In this document: piece after piece, positions 24,845 to 33,365 of the stretch
How the letters are laid out: each line of letters opens with the position of its first letter
How positions within the stretch are numbered: position 1 is the stretch's first letter
NCBI RefSeq assembly: GCF_022271435.1
Contig: NZ_JAFIQY010000015.1
Location: 52,508 to 116,507, forward strand
Length of the DNA stretch: 64,000 nucleotides
Source: Streptomyces monomycini
Lineage (GTDB): Bacteria; Actinomycetota; Actinomycetes; Streptomycetales; Streptomycetaceae
Direction of reading: 5' to 3'
The notes under the pieces: model-generated
Database searches by the model: none
Told to the model about the DNA's origin: nothing
What the model saw: only the letters and a program-made list of their open reading frames with translations
Made by a program: the position numbers and the translations under genes

Positions 24845-25675
24845 ATGACGAAGATTCCCGCGGCCACCGCGTCGCGCCTCCCCGCCCTGTCCACCACCGT
24901 CACCCCCGCCGACGAGGGCACCGTCCCCGCCGCCCACGGCATTCTGCTCGCGCACGGCGCCACCGGCGACATCGCCGGCAACTACGGCGCACTCGTCCCC
25001 GCCCTGGCCGCCACCGGCCACACCGTCGTCGCCCCCGACTACCCCGGCTCCGGCAGCACCCCGCGCGCCGACGGCCCCCTGGAACTCGACGCCCTCGCCG
25101 ACGCCGTCGTGGCCGAGGCCGTCGCGGCGGGTGTCGAAACGTTCACTCTGATCGGCTTCTCCCTCGGTACGGCGGTGTCCGTACGGGCCGCCGCCCGCCA
25201 CCCGGAACGCGTACGCGGCCTCGTACTGACCGCCGGACTGGCCAAGCCCGACCACCGGGAGAACATCTGGCTCGACCTGTGGCTGCGCCTGCTGGACCAC
25301 GGCGACTACGCGGGATTCGCACAGGCCCGCGCGCTCAGCGGCCTCTCCCCCGAAGCCCTGAACACCTTGTCGCCCGCCGAGCTGGCCGCCGTCCTCGACG
25401 CCGACCCGGCCGGCCCGCCCGCCGGTTCGGCCGAGCAGGCCGCACTGGTCAAGGAGGTGGACACCACCGGCGACCTGGCCGGCATCACCGTCCCCACCCT
25501 GGTCATCGCCACCACGCTGGACCAGCTGATCCACCCCTCCCACTCGCGCTACCTGGCCGAGCACATACCCGGCGCCGAGTACGCGGAGATCGCCACCGGG
25601 CACGTACCGATGGTGGAGCGGCCGGACGAGTGGGAGGGAATGATCACGAAGTTCCTGAGCGAGCGGGGGCTGTAG
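24845..25675 (+). CDS. alpha/beta hydrolase
   Basis: 276 residues. The oxyanion segment is LLAHGATGDIAGNYG near residues 36-50, the nucleophile elbow is GFSLGT (Ser near residue 105), an Asp follows in TTLDQLIHP, and the catalytic His is in TGHVPMVERP near residue 258. It probably cleaves an ester, lactone or haloalkane-like bond. The ATG at 24845 was chosen over a longer open frame because upstream sequence is the 21-bp repeat array and a MerR-type palindrome. Control by the divergent MerR protein is likely. Substrate unknown. Confidence 0.85.
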   Translation: MTKIPAATASRLPALSTTVTPADEGTVPAAHGILLAHGATGDIAGNYGALVPALAATGHTVVAPDYPGSGSTPRADGPLELDALADAVVAEAVAAGVETFTLIGFSLGTAVSVRAAARHPERVRGLVLTAGLAKPDHRENIWLDLWLRLLDHGDYAGFAQARALSGLSPEALNTLSPAELAAVLDADPAGPPAGSAEQAALVKEVDTTGDLAGITVPTLVIATTLDQLIHPSHSRYLAEHIPGAEYAEIATGHVPMVERPDEWEGMITKFLSERGL

Positions 25676-25784
25676 CGGCGGCCGGCGGCCGGCCAGGGGG
25701 CGGGACGGCCAGGGGGCGGGGGCAGACGGCCCGGGAAAGGGGCGGAATCCGGGGCCGGGCCGAGGGCGCATTAAGGTCGATGCC

Positions 25785-26669
25785 GTGGATGAAGCGACCA
25801 GGGCGGATACGGGTACCGGTACGGGCAGGGGCACAGACGGGGATACGGCTGCGAACAGGGCGCGGAACGTGACGGACGACGACGGCGGCCCGGCCAAGGG
25901 CGCGGACTCCGCCCGCCCTGCCGAACCCACCGCCCGCGAACGGACCGCCCACGGTTCCCGCACCCGCACCCTCATCCTCGAAACCGCCCTGCGCCTCTTC
26001 CAGGAGCGCGGCTACGACAAGACCACCATGCGGGCCATCGCCCAGGAGGCCGGCGTCTCGGTCGGCAACGCGTACTACTACTTCGCCTCCAAGGAGCACC
26101 TGATCCAGGGCTTCTACGACCGCATCGCCACCGAGCACGCGGCCGCTGTCGCCGACGTCCTGGCCACCGAACGGAATCTCGCGGGGCGACTGCGCGGCGT
26201 ACTGCTCACCTGGCTCGACATCGCCGCGCCGTACCACCGCTTCGCCGCCCAGTTCTTCAAGAACGCCGCCGACCCGAACAGTCCGCTCAGCCCCTTCTCG
26301 GACGCCTCCGAAGGCCCGCGCGAGGCCGCCATCGCGCTCCAGCGGCAGGTACTGGCAGGCGCGGACACCAAAGCCGACCCGGAACTGGCGGCGGCGCTGC
26401 CCCGGTTGCTGTGGCTCCAGCAGATGGGCCTGGTCCTGTACTGGGTGCACGACCGCTCGGAGAACTGCGAGCGCAGCCGCCGCCTGGTCGAACGCACCTC
26501 TCCCCTGGTCGCCCGCGCGGTCGCCGCGTCCCGCTTCCGGGTACTGCGGCCACTGGTACGCGAAGTCACGGACGTCCTCGGCGAATTCGTCCTCCCGGCA
26601 GCAGCGGGCGCCGCCTCCCGTCCCGCCCCCCGCAAGGACGCGAAGCACCCGCCGGCCGAACGCGACTGA
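25785..26669 (+). CDS. TetR-family regulator
   Basis: 294 residues. A ~55-residue unstructured Asp/Gly/Ala-rich leader precedes the HTH (TTMRAIAQEAGVSVGNAYYYF, in part, near residues 85-103). The C-terminal domain contains FAAQFFKNAADPNSPLSPFS and a long Leu-rich helix, a pattern shared by TetR proteins that sense lipophilic ligands. The GTG at 25785 is supported by TAAGGT (25772-25777) seven bases upstream, suggesting a leaderless mRNA; GTG 25869 would remove most of the leader. It reads toward the secreted hydrolase gene 61 bp downstream, a possible target. Confidence 0.84.
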   Translation: MDEATRADTGTGTGRGTDGDTAANRARNVTDDDGGPAKGADSARPAEPTARERTAHGSRTRTLILETALRLFQERGYDKTTMRAIAQEAGVSVGNAYYYFASKEHLIQGFYDRIATEHAAAVADVLATERNLAGRLRGVLLTWLDIAAPYHRFAAQFFKNAADPNSPLSPFSDASEGPREAAIALQRQVLAGADTKADPELAAALPRLLWLQQMGLVLYWVHDRSENCERSRRLVERTSPLVARAVAASRFRVLRPLVREVTDVLGEFVLPAAAGAASRPAPRKDAKHPPAERD

Positions 26670-26730
26670 CCCACGTCACCGGCCTGCCCTGCCCCGTACC
26701 CGCTCTCCCCGCCACCCGTACGGTGTGACC

Positions 26731-27996
26731 ATGATCCGCATACGACGCGGTGCCGTGACCGCGCTGCTCGCCCTGACCCTGCCGTTGCCGCTCGTCTCTG
26801 CGGGCATCGCCTCGGCGACGGGCCCTGCCTCCCTCGCGACCACGCTGTCCGCCGCGAACACCGCGTCGCCCGGGCCCGCCACAGGTCAGGACACCCCGGG
26901 CCTTCACCTGTCCCTCCCTCGCCCCACCGGCCCGTACGCGATCGGGCGGGACAGCCTCCACCTCGTGGACCGCGGCCGCAAGGACCCCTGGGAGCCGTCC
27001 GCCCACGGGCGCGAGCTGATGGTGTCGCTGTACTACCCGGCCCGCACCGGCACCGGCCGCCCGGCCCCGTACATGACCAAGGCGGAGGCCACGACGTTCT
27101 TGGAACGCCAACGGCAGACCGGCCAGCTTCCGCCGGAGGCCGACCAGTTCCCGCCCGAGATACTCAGCGGCACCCGCACGCACGCCCACACCCATGCTCG
27201 CCCGGCGGCCGGCAGGCACCCTCTGGTCGTACTCTCCCCCGGTTTCGGCCTGAACCGCGCCACCCTCAGCGTGCTCGCCGAGGAACTGACCAGCCGCGGC
27301 AACGTCGTGGCCCTCGTCGACCACGCCCACGAAGGCGACACGGCATTCCCCGGCGGACGCACCCTGCCCTGCACCGCCTGCGAGAAGCTGGACGCCATGC
27401 CGTCCCCGGACGCGGCGGCCTCCTTCATGACCACCGTCGCCCGCAACCGCGCCAAGGACATCAGCTTCCTCCTCGACCACATCCTGCCCGGCAACCACCA
27501 CCCGATGTGGAAGCGCAGCGGCCTCATCGACGCGAAGCGCGTCGGCATGGCAGGCCACTCCATCGGAGGCGCCGCCACCGCCGCAGCCATGGCGACCGAC
27601 ACCCGGATACGCGCCGGCGCGGACCTGGACGGCACCGTGGCAGCCCCTGTCCCGAGGCAGGGCCTGAACGGGCGTCCCTTCCTGCTGTTCGGCAATCAGG
27701 CGACGGGCCACCCCGGGACGGACGAGACCTGGGACACGACCTGGACCCGCCTCAACGGCTGGAAGCGCTGGCTGACCGTCACCGGCGCCACCCACCTCAC
27801 CTTCACCGACCTCCCGGCTCTCGCCCAGCAGACAGGCCTCCCCACTCCCACGGGAGCGGTCCCCGGCCTGCGCGGCAGCGACCTCACCCGCACCTACGTG
27901 AGCGCCTTCTTCGACCAGCACCTCCGCGGCATCCCCCAGCCCCTGCTGGACGGCCCGGACCCCGGCAGCCCCGAAGTCACCTTCCAGACCCCTTGA
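26731..27996 (+). CDS. secreted alpha/beta hydrolase, PAF-acetylhydrolase/lipase type
   Basis: 421 residues with a Sec signal peptide (basic MIRIRRGAVTALL then a hydrophobic core, cleavage near ASATG at residue ~30). The catalytic Ser is in GMAGHSIGGAAT near residue 275, typical of platelet-activating-factor acetylhydrolase and chlorophyllase-like lipases. A VLSPGFGLNRATL segment forms the oxyanion region, and GATHLTFTD supplies the His. It should hydrolyse esters outside the cell. TACGGT (26719-26724) lies six bases before the ATG at 26731, favouring this start over GTG 26725. Confidence 0.8.
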   Translation: MIRIRRGAVTALLALTLPLPLVSAGIASATGPASLATTLSAANTASPGPATGQDTPGLHLSLPRPTGPYAIGRDSLHLVDRGRKDPWEPSAHGRELMVSLYYPARTGTGRPAPYMTKAEATTFLERQRQTGQLPPEADQFPPEILSGTRTHAHTHARPAAGRHPLVVLSPGFGLNRATLSVLAEELTSRGNVVALVDHAHEGDTAFPGGRTLPCTACEKLDAMPSPDAAASFMTTVARNRAKDISFLLDHILPGNHHPMWKRSGLIDAKRVGMAGHSIGGAATAAAMATDTRIRAGADLDGTVAAPVPRQGLNGRPFLLFGNQATGHPGTDETWDTTWTRLNGWKRWLTVTGATHLTFTDLPALAQQTGLPTPTGAVPGLRGSDLTRTYVSAFFDQHLRGIPQPLLDGPDPGSPEVTFQTP

Positions 27997-28024
27997 TCAC
28001 CCCACGGGACCCGACCGTTCTCCC

Positions 28025-28528
28025 CTACTCCCCCTCGAAAACCTTCTCCACAAACGCATCGAGGTTCATCACCAGCCGAGCAATACGGTCCGCCGTCGGC
28101 AATGTCTCCTCATGCCGCCCGGCCAGCTGGGACTTCTTCTTTCCACGGACGTACAGCGAACACGCCAGGTCCGTGCAGACATAAGCCCCGACGGTATTCC
28201 CCTGCCGCCCCAGCGGCCCGGCCTTCCGCGCGGCGAGCAGACTCACCCCGGACCCGGGATGACCGGTGACGCACAACGAACATACGGTCGTCTTGGTGAA
28301 ACTCCGCCGCACTCCTTGCGGCACCCGCAACGTCACCCCGACGACGCCGCCCTCCCGAGGCGCCACCAGATAACTCCGGTCCGGCGCCCCGGGATCCCGC
28401 CACCCGAGAAAATCCAGGTCCCCCCACGGCATTCCGGAAAGCCCCACCGGCAGATTGATGCGGCTCGCCTCCCCCTTCGAACAGTTGACGAAGGAGGCAC
28501 GTATCTCTTTTTCACCCAACGGATCCAT
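28025..28528 (-). CDS. FBP-domain protein (FusB/EF-G-binding C-terminal zinc-finger type)
   Basis: 167 residues. The central block has VCSLCVTGHPGSGVSL, then ~20 residues later YVCTDLACSLYVRG; the four Cys form the treble-clef zinc finger of the FBP (EF-G-binding protein C-terminal) family. In staphylococcal FusB this fold binds elongation factor G and rescues it from fusidic acid. Actinobacterial homologues are generally unstudied. It may act on stalled EF-G or ribosomes in the cytoplasm; resistance is not established. The start at 28528 (ATGGATCCG) gives a family-like N-terminus. It is convergent with the hydrolase gene. Confidence 0.78.
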   Translation of the reverse strand: MDPLGEKEIRASFVNCSKGEASRINLPVGLSGMPWGDLDFLGWRDPGAPDRSYLVAPREGGVVGVTLRVPQGVRRSFTKTTVCSLCVTGHPGSGVSLLAARKAGPLGRQGNTVGAYVCTDLACSLYVRGKKKSQLAGRHEETLPTADRIARLVMNLDAFVEKVFEGE

Positions 28529-28595
28529 GACCGGTGAAACTAACAGCCGTCCGTGCGGAGCGTCGCTCGATTTTTCCTGGGTGGCTCCGGGGGCG

Positions 28596-29783
28596 TCAGC
28601 TCCAGGCCTGCGGGCCGGGCTTGTTGCGGCGGCGTACGAGGACGATGACCATCACGACGAGCCCGATCACCAGCAGCCCGCCCACGGCCATGCCTCCGTA
28701 CTGCAGCATCTTCTTCCCGCCGATCGGCGGGTTGGGGTCCTTGCCCTTGGCGGCGCCCGCGACCACAGGGTCCTTCGACGCCTTGCCCTGCGGCATGGGC
28801 AGCGGGCCCTCGGGGGGGCCGGCGGGGATGTCGCGGGTGAGTGCCGCCCAGGGCTGGATGAAGCCGTATCCGTAGTGGACATCGGGCAGCTTCAGATTCT
28901 TGGCCTTCACCGACTTGGCCAGGCCCGCCGTCTTGACCATGCGGTTGGCGATCTGGCCGGGGGTGAGGTCGGGGTACTTCTCCAGCAGTAGGGCTGCTGT
29001 GGCGGAGGCGTATGCGGTGGCCGCCGAGGTGCCGTCACCGGTGAAGTAGCCCGTGTCGCTCTGGCCATTCGGATACGGAATCTTCACGCCGGGCGCCAGG
29101 ACGTCGACCGTCTTGTTGTAGTTGCCGCCTTCCCATGCCTTACCGAATTCGTCCACCGCACCGACACCGATGGCACCGGGGCAGGCAGCCGGGAACAGTG
29201 CCTCGGACAGGCCGTCGTTGCCGACACCGGCGAGGACGACGACGCCCTTCTCAACCGCATAGTGGATGGACGCGCACATGTCGGGGGTGTTGGCGTCCCC
29301 GATGAACGACAAGTTGATCACCTTGGCGTCATGCTCCACCGCGTAGCGGATCGCCGCCGGAAAGTTCTTGTCGGCCGTCAGGGGCAGGATCTTCGCGTCC
29401 GGCGCCAGCCCCTTGACCCCCTGGCTGCCGCCCGGGCCGTGACCGCGCCCCGCGATGAGCGCCGACATGCCGGTGCCGTGGTCACGGATGTCCGAGCCTG
29501 GCTCCTCGGTCCTGCCCTTGTCGATGGAGGGGTTGGGGAAGTCCTCGCCGGGCAGAAAGGCTCCGGCCAAGTCCTGGTGGGTCTTACGGAATCCGGTGTC
29601 GACGACGGCAACGGTGACGCCCTTGCCGGTTGCCTCCTTCCAGATGCTCTGCGCGTCGAACGCCTCGAACGGCCACTGCGCACTCCGCGTCTGGTCCGCC
29701 GAAGCCGTACCCGTCGCGGTGAGGAGCAGCGCTCCGGTCAGCGCGGCACCGGCGGCCGCGCGCAGAGTTCGGGTGACCTTCAT
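28596..29783 (-). CDS. mycP: mycosin, type VII secretion-associated subtilisin-like protease (MycP)
   Basis: 395 residues. A signal peptide (MKVTRTLRAAAGAALTG start) is followed by the S8 domain with catalytic Asp in VAVVDTGF (near residue 58), His in DHGTGMSALIAG (near 102), oxyanion Asn in GVGNDG and Ser in GDGTSAATAYAS (near 270). A linker and a C-terminal membrane helix (VGGLLVIGLVVMVIVLV) with RRR stop-transfer follow. Mycosins are anchored outside the membrane and needed for ESX/T7SS secretion. The ATG at 29783 marks the signal peptide start. It lies 167 bp from the Gly-rich WXG-type gene on the same strand. Confidence 0.9.
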   Translation of the reverse strand: MKVTRTLRAAAGAALTGALLLTATGTASADQTRSAQWPFEAFDAQSIWKEATGKGVTVAVVDTGFRKTHQDLAGAFLPGEDFPNPSIDKGRTEEPGSDIRDHGTGMSALIAGRGHGPGGSQGVKGLAPDAKILPLTADKNFPAAIRYAVEHDAKVINLSFIGDANTPDMCASIHYAVEKGVVVLAGVGNDGLSEALFPAACPGAIGVGAVDEFGKAWEGGNYNKTVDVLAPGVKIPYPNGQSDTGYFTGDGTSAATAYASATAALLLEKYPDLTPGQIANRMVKTAGLAKSVKAKNLKLPDVHYGYGFIQPWAALTRDIPAGPPEGPLPMPQGKASKDPVVAGAAKGKDPNPPIGGKKMLQYGGMAVGGLLVIGLVVMVIVLVRRRNKPGPQAWS

Positions 29784-29950
29784 GCTCTGATCCTCACTGC
29801 TTCCGTTCGGGCGGACAGGGCCGGGCGGTGGCCACTGGTCGGGGCGCCCGGCCGAGCGAGCGCCCCGGTTTGCAGAAGTGCCCCGCACAGCGCGCGCGGG
29901 GCACTTCTTCGTACCACTTCATACAGCCGAAGCCGACGGCACGTACATCC

Positions 29951-31417
29951 CTACTCGATCACGCGAGGGGACACGTTGCGCTGCGGCGTCCACGTCTCCT
30001 CGTCCTCGACAAGGTAGTCGGGGCGCTCCTTCTTGGTCCGCTCCTTGTCCTTGGGACGCCCGTTCGCCGCCGCGCCGCCCATCGCCTGGCTTCCGCCGGC
30101 GCTGCGGTGCAGTCCGGCGCCGCCCTGCTTGGCTCCGGCTCCCGGGCTGCCCGGGGCGCCGACGACTCCTCCGGGCTTACGGGCCTGGGCACCACCGCGG
30201 CCCGCCGTGCCACCACGGCCCGCGCCGCTGCCCACGGCGCCGGCGCCACCGCCGATGCCGCCGGGCATACCGGTCCGTCCGGCGCCCGAGCCGCCGGCCC
30301 GGCTGCCGCCCAGGACGCCGCCACGGCCACCGGAGGCCGAACGCGAGCCCCCGCCACCGGTGCCGCCCGTCTTGCCGTACGGCAGGGGCGCGATGAAGCC
30401 ACCTGGCGAACCGCCTCCGCCGGGGGTACCGCCCGATCCGCCGGACGGCGGATTGACGCCGCCGCCGGTGATCCCGGGGCCCACCGGGGCAACGGTGCCA
30501 CCCTGGAGGCTGTCCAAGCCGGTCCGTACCGGCTCGTTGGACGGCTGAATGTTCACGCCCCCGCCGAGGCCGTTGTAGCCGCTTCCGCCCTTGGACCCGT
30601 GCGGGGTCACGGAGGCGGGCTTGGGCCGGGTGCCGCCGACGACCGGCATGGTCACGGGCGGCACCGGCGGATAGCTGCCCGGCTGACTCGGCCATTCGCG
30701 TCCGGGGCCGGGCGGCTCCCCGACATTCATGACCTTCCCGACCTGCTGCCGGTAGTTGTTGGCCAGCTCTTCCATGACAATGACCGCCTCGACCTGGCGC
30801 TCCTTGCTCAGGGAGAGCTTGTCGCGGTTGGCCTCCAGCGCCATCTTGGCGTCCATCTTCGGGTTCGCCATGTCCTTGTGGAACTGGGAGTCGTCACCCG
30901 AGGAGTTGAACGCGCTCTCGACCTTGCCCGGGTCCTCGATCCCGGCCATGGTCTTCTTGGCCTGGCGCAGGTTGTGCGCGATACCGGCCTCCGGCCCAGA
31001 GGACCGGGTGCCGATCAGCATCGACTCGACGTTGCGGGCGTGCCCGTACGTTTTGTCGATCTTCTTGAGGACCTCTGCCGCCTCACGCCGGAACGCGTCG
31101 GCGGCCTTACCCTGCCAGTGGTTCGAGGCGTGCTCGACGGCGTCCATGAACGCCTTCCGGATACCGCCGGAGCCGTCCTGGCCGCCCAGCCGGTCGGCGG
31201 ATGCGCGCCAGTGGTCGCCGGCCGTCTCCATCGCTTCCGGATTGGCGTTCTCGATCATCGCTCGGAGCGCGTCGATCCCGTGGTGGTGGAAGTCCGAGTC
31301 CGAGACCGGCACAGGATCGTGGTTCTTGAACTGCGCGAGGCTCTCTTTGCGGTGCTTCTCGTCGATCGACTTGGCGTACGCCTTGTTGCCCTCGGTGTCC
31401 ATCGGGCCACCGGCCAT
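29951..31417 (-). CDS. Gly-rich WXG/PPE-like putative T7SS substrate
   Basis: 488 residues. The N-terminal ~220 residues are helical, with WRASADRLGG, NHWQGKAADAFRREAAEVLKK (in part, near residues 94-113) and a further helical pair, resembling a PPE/WXG-type helical hairpin. The rest is extremely Gly/Pro/Ser/Ala-rich, ending in a conserved-looking acidic C-terminus PDYLVEDEETWTPQRNVSP. Such proteins sit beside WXG100 genes in Streptomyces T7SS loci and are probably secreted or form part of an effector complex. The ATG at 31417 is 49 bp from the WXG100 gene upstream, so both are probably co-transcribed. Exact role unknown. Confidence 0.75.
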   Translation of the reverse strand: MAGGPMDTEGNKAYAKSIDEKHRKESLAQFKNHDPVPVSDSDFHHHGIDALRAMIENANPEAMETAGDHWRASADRLGGQDGSGGIRKAFMDAVEHASNHWQGKAADAFRREAAEVLKKIDKTYGHARNVESMLIGTRSSGPEAGIAHNLRQAKKTMAGIEDPGKVESAFNSSGDDSQFHKDMANPKMDAKMALEANRDKLSLSKERQVEAVIVMEELANNYRQQVGKVMNVGEPPGPGREWPSQPGSYPPVPPVTMPVVGGTRPKPASVTPHGSKGGSGYNGLGGGVNIQPSNEPVRTGLDSLQGGTVAPVGPGITGGGVNPPSGGSGGTPGGGGSPGGFIAPLPYGKTGGTGGGGSRSASGGRGGVLGGSRAGGSGAGRTGMPGGIGGGAGAVGSGAGRGGTAGRGGAQARKPGGVVGAPGSPGAGAKQGGAGLHRSAGGSQAMGGAAANGRPKDKERTKKERPDYLVEDEETWTPQRNVSPRVIE

Positions 31418-31466
31418 GACCTTCCCCCTTGGTCGTCGTTCTGTTCGCTGCCGTACTGCCGAAGCC

Positions 31467-31778
31467 TCAGCTCTTCATCGACGAACGGGCGTCCTGCTCC
31501 CGGTCCTCGTACGCCCCGCGGCTGCGCTCAGCCTTCTCGCCGAAGTCCTTGATGAGGCCCTGAAGGGCGTCAATGACGTGCGACATGTAGTCCTGCATCT
31601 TGTCGTGCGCCGCAGCGACCTTCGCGGCCTCGTTGAAGTTCGACCCGAAGGCCGACTTCGGAATGTTCGTGCTGTATTTGACCTTCTGGCTCGGCTCGTC
31701 CATGTCGCCCTGCAAGCTCTTGAGCTTGCGCACGACGCTGTCCAGCTCGTGCAGATCGACCCTGTACTGCTCGCCCAT
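31467..31778 (-). CDS. WXG100-family ESAT-6-like protein
   Basis: 103 residues, the typical ~100 of WXG100 proteins: two long amphipathic helices separated by a turn. The canonical Trp-X-Gly at the turn is not present; the turn region is SAFGSNFNEAAKVAAAHDKM, so it is a divergent member. The C-terminus ends DREQDARSSMKS. Such proteins dimerise and are exported by type VII secretion. It heads a leftward operon with the Gly-rich WXG-type protein and, further on, mycP. A divergent 423-bp gap separates it from the rightward half of the module. Confidence 0.78.
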   Translation of the reverse strand: MGEQYRVDLHELDSVVRKLKSLQGDMDEPSQKVKYSTNIPKSAFGSNFNEAAKVAAAHDKMQDYMSHVIDALQGLIKDFGEKAERSRGAYEDREQDARSSMKS

Positions 31779-32201
31779 CGAAGTCCTTCCCCGTTACTCC
31801 GCGCCGCCGCCGCGCGGACGACGGGGCCGGCGCCGTGAGGCGGTCCGGCCCGCGCGCGCAGGCAACGCAAAGAGTGTAAAAAATAGGGGCTCAAGAGGGT
31901 GAACCGCAAGATCAGAAGTCATGATTTGCCCGATTTCGCACCAAACATCACCGCACTTTGCTAGTGCGTCGCTGCAACGCCCCACCCACTCGCAGCACAC
32001 CCCGACCCACCTGCACTTCATGCCCGTTCGCGGCCCTCCCGACACCCGCAGGTGCCGGCCGTTGCGGCATTCCCTGAACCGGCCAACCGCCACATTGGCC
32101 CACATTCAGAACAGACCGCCCGCCGCAATTGCCCCTTCCCGGGACCGGGCACAATGCCGTCCGCAGCCCTTTCGACTGAGCGACCATGACGAGGTGGCAC
32201 C
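31779..32201. other. 423-bp intergenic region at the centre of the T7SS module
   Basis: No gene is supported here. The sequence is markedly less GC-rich than its surroundings, especially 31870-31990, with AAAAAATA and TGATTTGCCC tracts. A leftward -10 candidate TACACT (31878-31873) has TTCACC at a long 19-bp spacing. GCACTTTGCTAGTGC at about 31962-31976 is a small inverted repeat. The region must carry promoters for both divergent arms. Confidence 0.5.
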
Positions 32202-32885
32202 GTGTCCAGGACCGTTTTCAATATCTCGCGGGCGGAGCAATGCCGGCAGTTCGCCGCGCCGCCCGGGTACCAGGCGTGGGGTTCTCTGACCTCCGGGAAG
32301 TTCTCCGGGGAACTCGCCGACGGGGAGGTGATGGCGCATGTTCACCGCCACGAGGGAGACGTGCCCACAGGGCCACTGTTTCTCGTCACCCGCCCTTCCG
32401 GGTCCCCCTCCGAGCCTCCCCGGACGATCTGCACGATCAGCGCGCCGGCCGGTGGCGCCGGGCAGCGGAAGGAAAGGGAATACACCGTCCACGGACCCGC
32501 CGGTGACTACGCGGGGCGTATTGTCCACGGGCGCTCGCCGCGCGGGGTCCGTCAAGCGTGGCGCATGCACACCCCGGCGGGCACCCAGGCCGTCACCGGC
32601 TACAAGGGCAGCTTGCGCGGGTGGTTCGCGTACTGGATGACGCTGCCGCTGTGGCCCTTCTTCGCCGTGCTGGGCCTGCTTCATGACGGCGGCGGCCCTT
32701 CCAGCTGGATGTGGGAAAAGCCCGCGCGCGTCACGTGGCGGTCCAGGCCGAGAGGGCTGGGCGGCGTCCTGATGAGGTTCACCTACGGCTACAGCTTGTT
32801 CTCCTGGGACGCGGAGCGGCTGGACGCGCCACTGACCCACGCGCAAGCGGTGCTGTACTTCGCCTCGCTGTCGAAGGACAGCTGA
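32202..32885 (+). CDS. unrecognised single-pass or peripheral membrane protein of the T7SS module
   Basis: 227 residues from a GTG at 32202 with GAGGTGG upstream. I recognise no family. The first ~125 residues look like beta-rich repeats (EYTVHGPAGDYAGRIVHGR, then RMHTPAGTQAVTGYKGSL), which recalls LURP-one/scramblase-like beta structure without a firm match. A hydrophobic segment WFAYWMTLPLWPFFAVLGLL lies near residues 146-165. The C-terminus has FTYGYSLFSWDAERLDAPLTHAQAVLYF. It is the first rightward gene opposite the WXG100 operon. Possibly a membrane-associated helper or immunity protein; no evidence beyond location. Confidence 0.6.
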   Translation: MSRTVFNISRAEQCRQFAAPPGYQAWGSLTSGKFSGELADGEVMAHVHRHEGDVPTGPLFLVTRPSGSPSEPPRTICTISAPAGGAGQRKEREYTVHGPAGDYAGRIVHGRSPRGVRQAWRMHTPAGTQAVTGYKGSLRGWFAYWMTLPLWPFFAVLGLLHDGGGPSSWMWEKPARVTWRSRPRGLGGVLMRFTYGYSLFSWDAERLDAPLTHAQAVLYFASLSKDS

Positions 32886-33058
32886 CGTATCAAATAATGG
32901 CAAAATCCGCTGCCGCCCTTCCGTTGACGAGCAGAGATAAATGCCGAAGTTTCGGGCATGCCGCCAGGGGTGCCGCTAGTTATGTTCTTCTGTGCCCTTC
33001 ACGGGGTTTGACATGCCCAGCAGGGCCGACCAGCCGACCATGAACGGGGTGCAGCGAG

Positions 33059-33352
33059 TTGGGGAACTCGGACTTCCGGATCGATGTGACCCGGATGAAG
33101 GACATGCTGCGCAAGCTGGACGAGTGTGACGACCGTATGCGCGGCGCGAGCAAGAAGCTCAAGAAGGTGGGCCCCAAAGGGCTGGGGACCGGCGGGCTCG
33201 ACGGCGCCTGTGACGAATTCCAGTCCGAATGGGACGACGGCATCACGCGCATCGCCGACGCGGCGAAGAAGATTCACGAACAGCTGTCGTTGACGCTGGA
33301 GGCCTACACGGCCACCGACGACGACAACGCCAAGGGCTTCAGCAAGAAGTAA
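33059..33352 (+). CDS. WXG100-like small protein
   Basis: 97 residues with two helices around GLGTGGLDGACDEFQSEWDD, where a helix-break and a Trp fit a divergent WXG100-type hairpin. The track start is TTG at 33059; GTG 33086 and ATG in RMKDML are shorter options and the ribosome site is weak, so the exact N-terminus is uncertain. Its stop is followed 13 bases later by the start of the putative effector, arguing that the two are co-expressed and may form a heterodimer for secretion, as WXG100 partners do. Confidence 0.7.
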   Translation: MGNSDFRIDVTRMKDMLRKLDECDDRMRGASKKLKKVGPKGLGTGGLDGACDEFQSEWDDGITRIADAAKKIHEQLSLTLEAYTATDDDNAKGFSKK

Positions 33353-33365
33353 CGGGGGGACCGCC

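Noticed and set aside
32886..33058. Additional small gene between the 32202 gene and the WXG100 gene (for example from ATG 33040)
   Set aside because: The frame gives a short Arg/Pro-rich peptide without similarity and overlaps the WXG100 gene out of frame.
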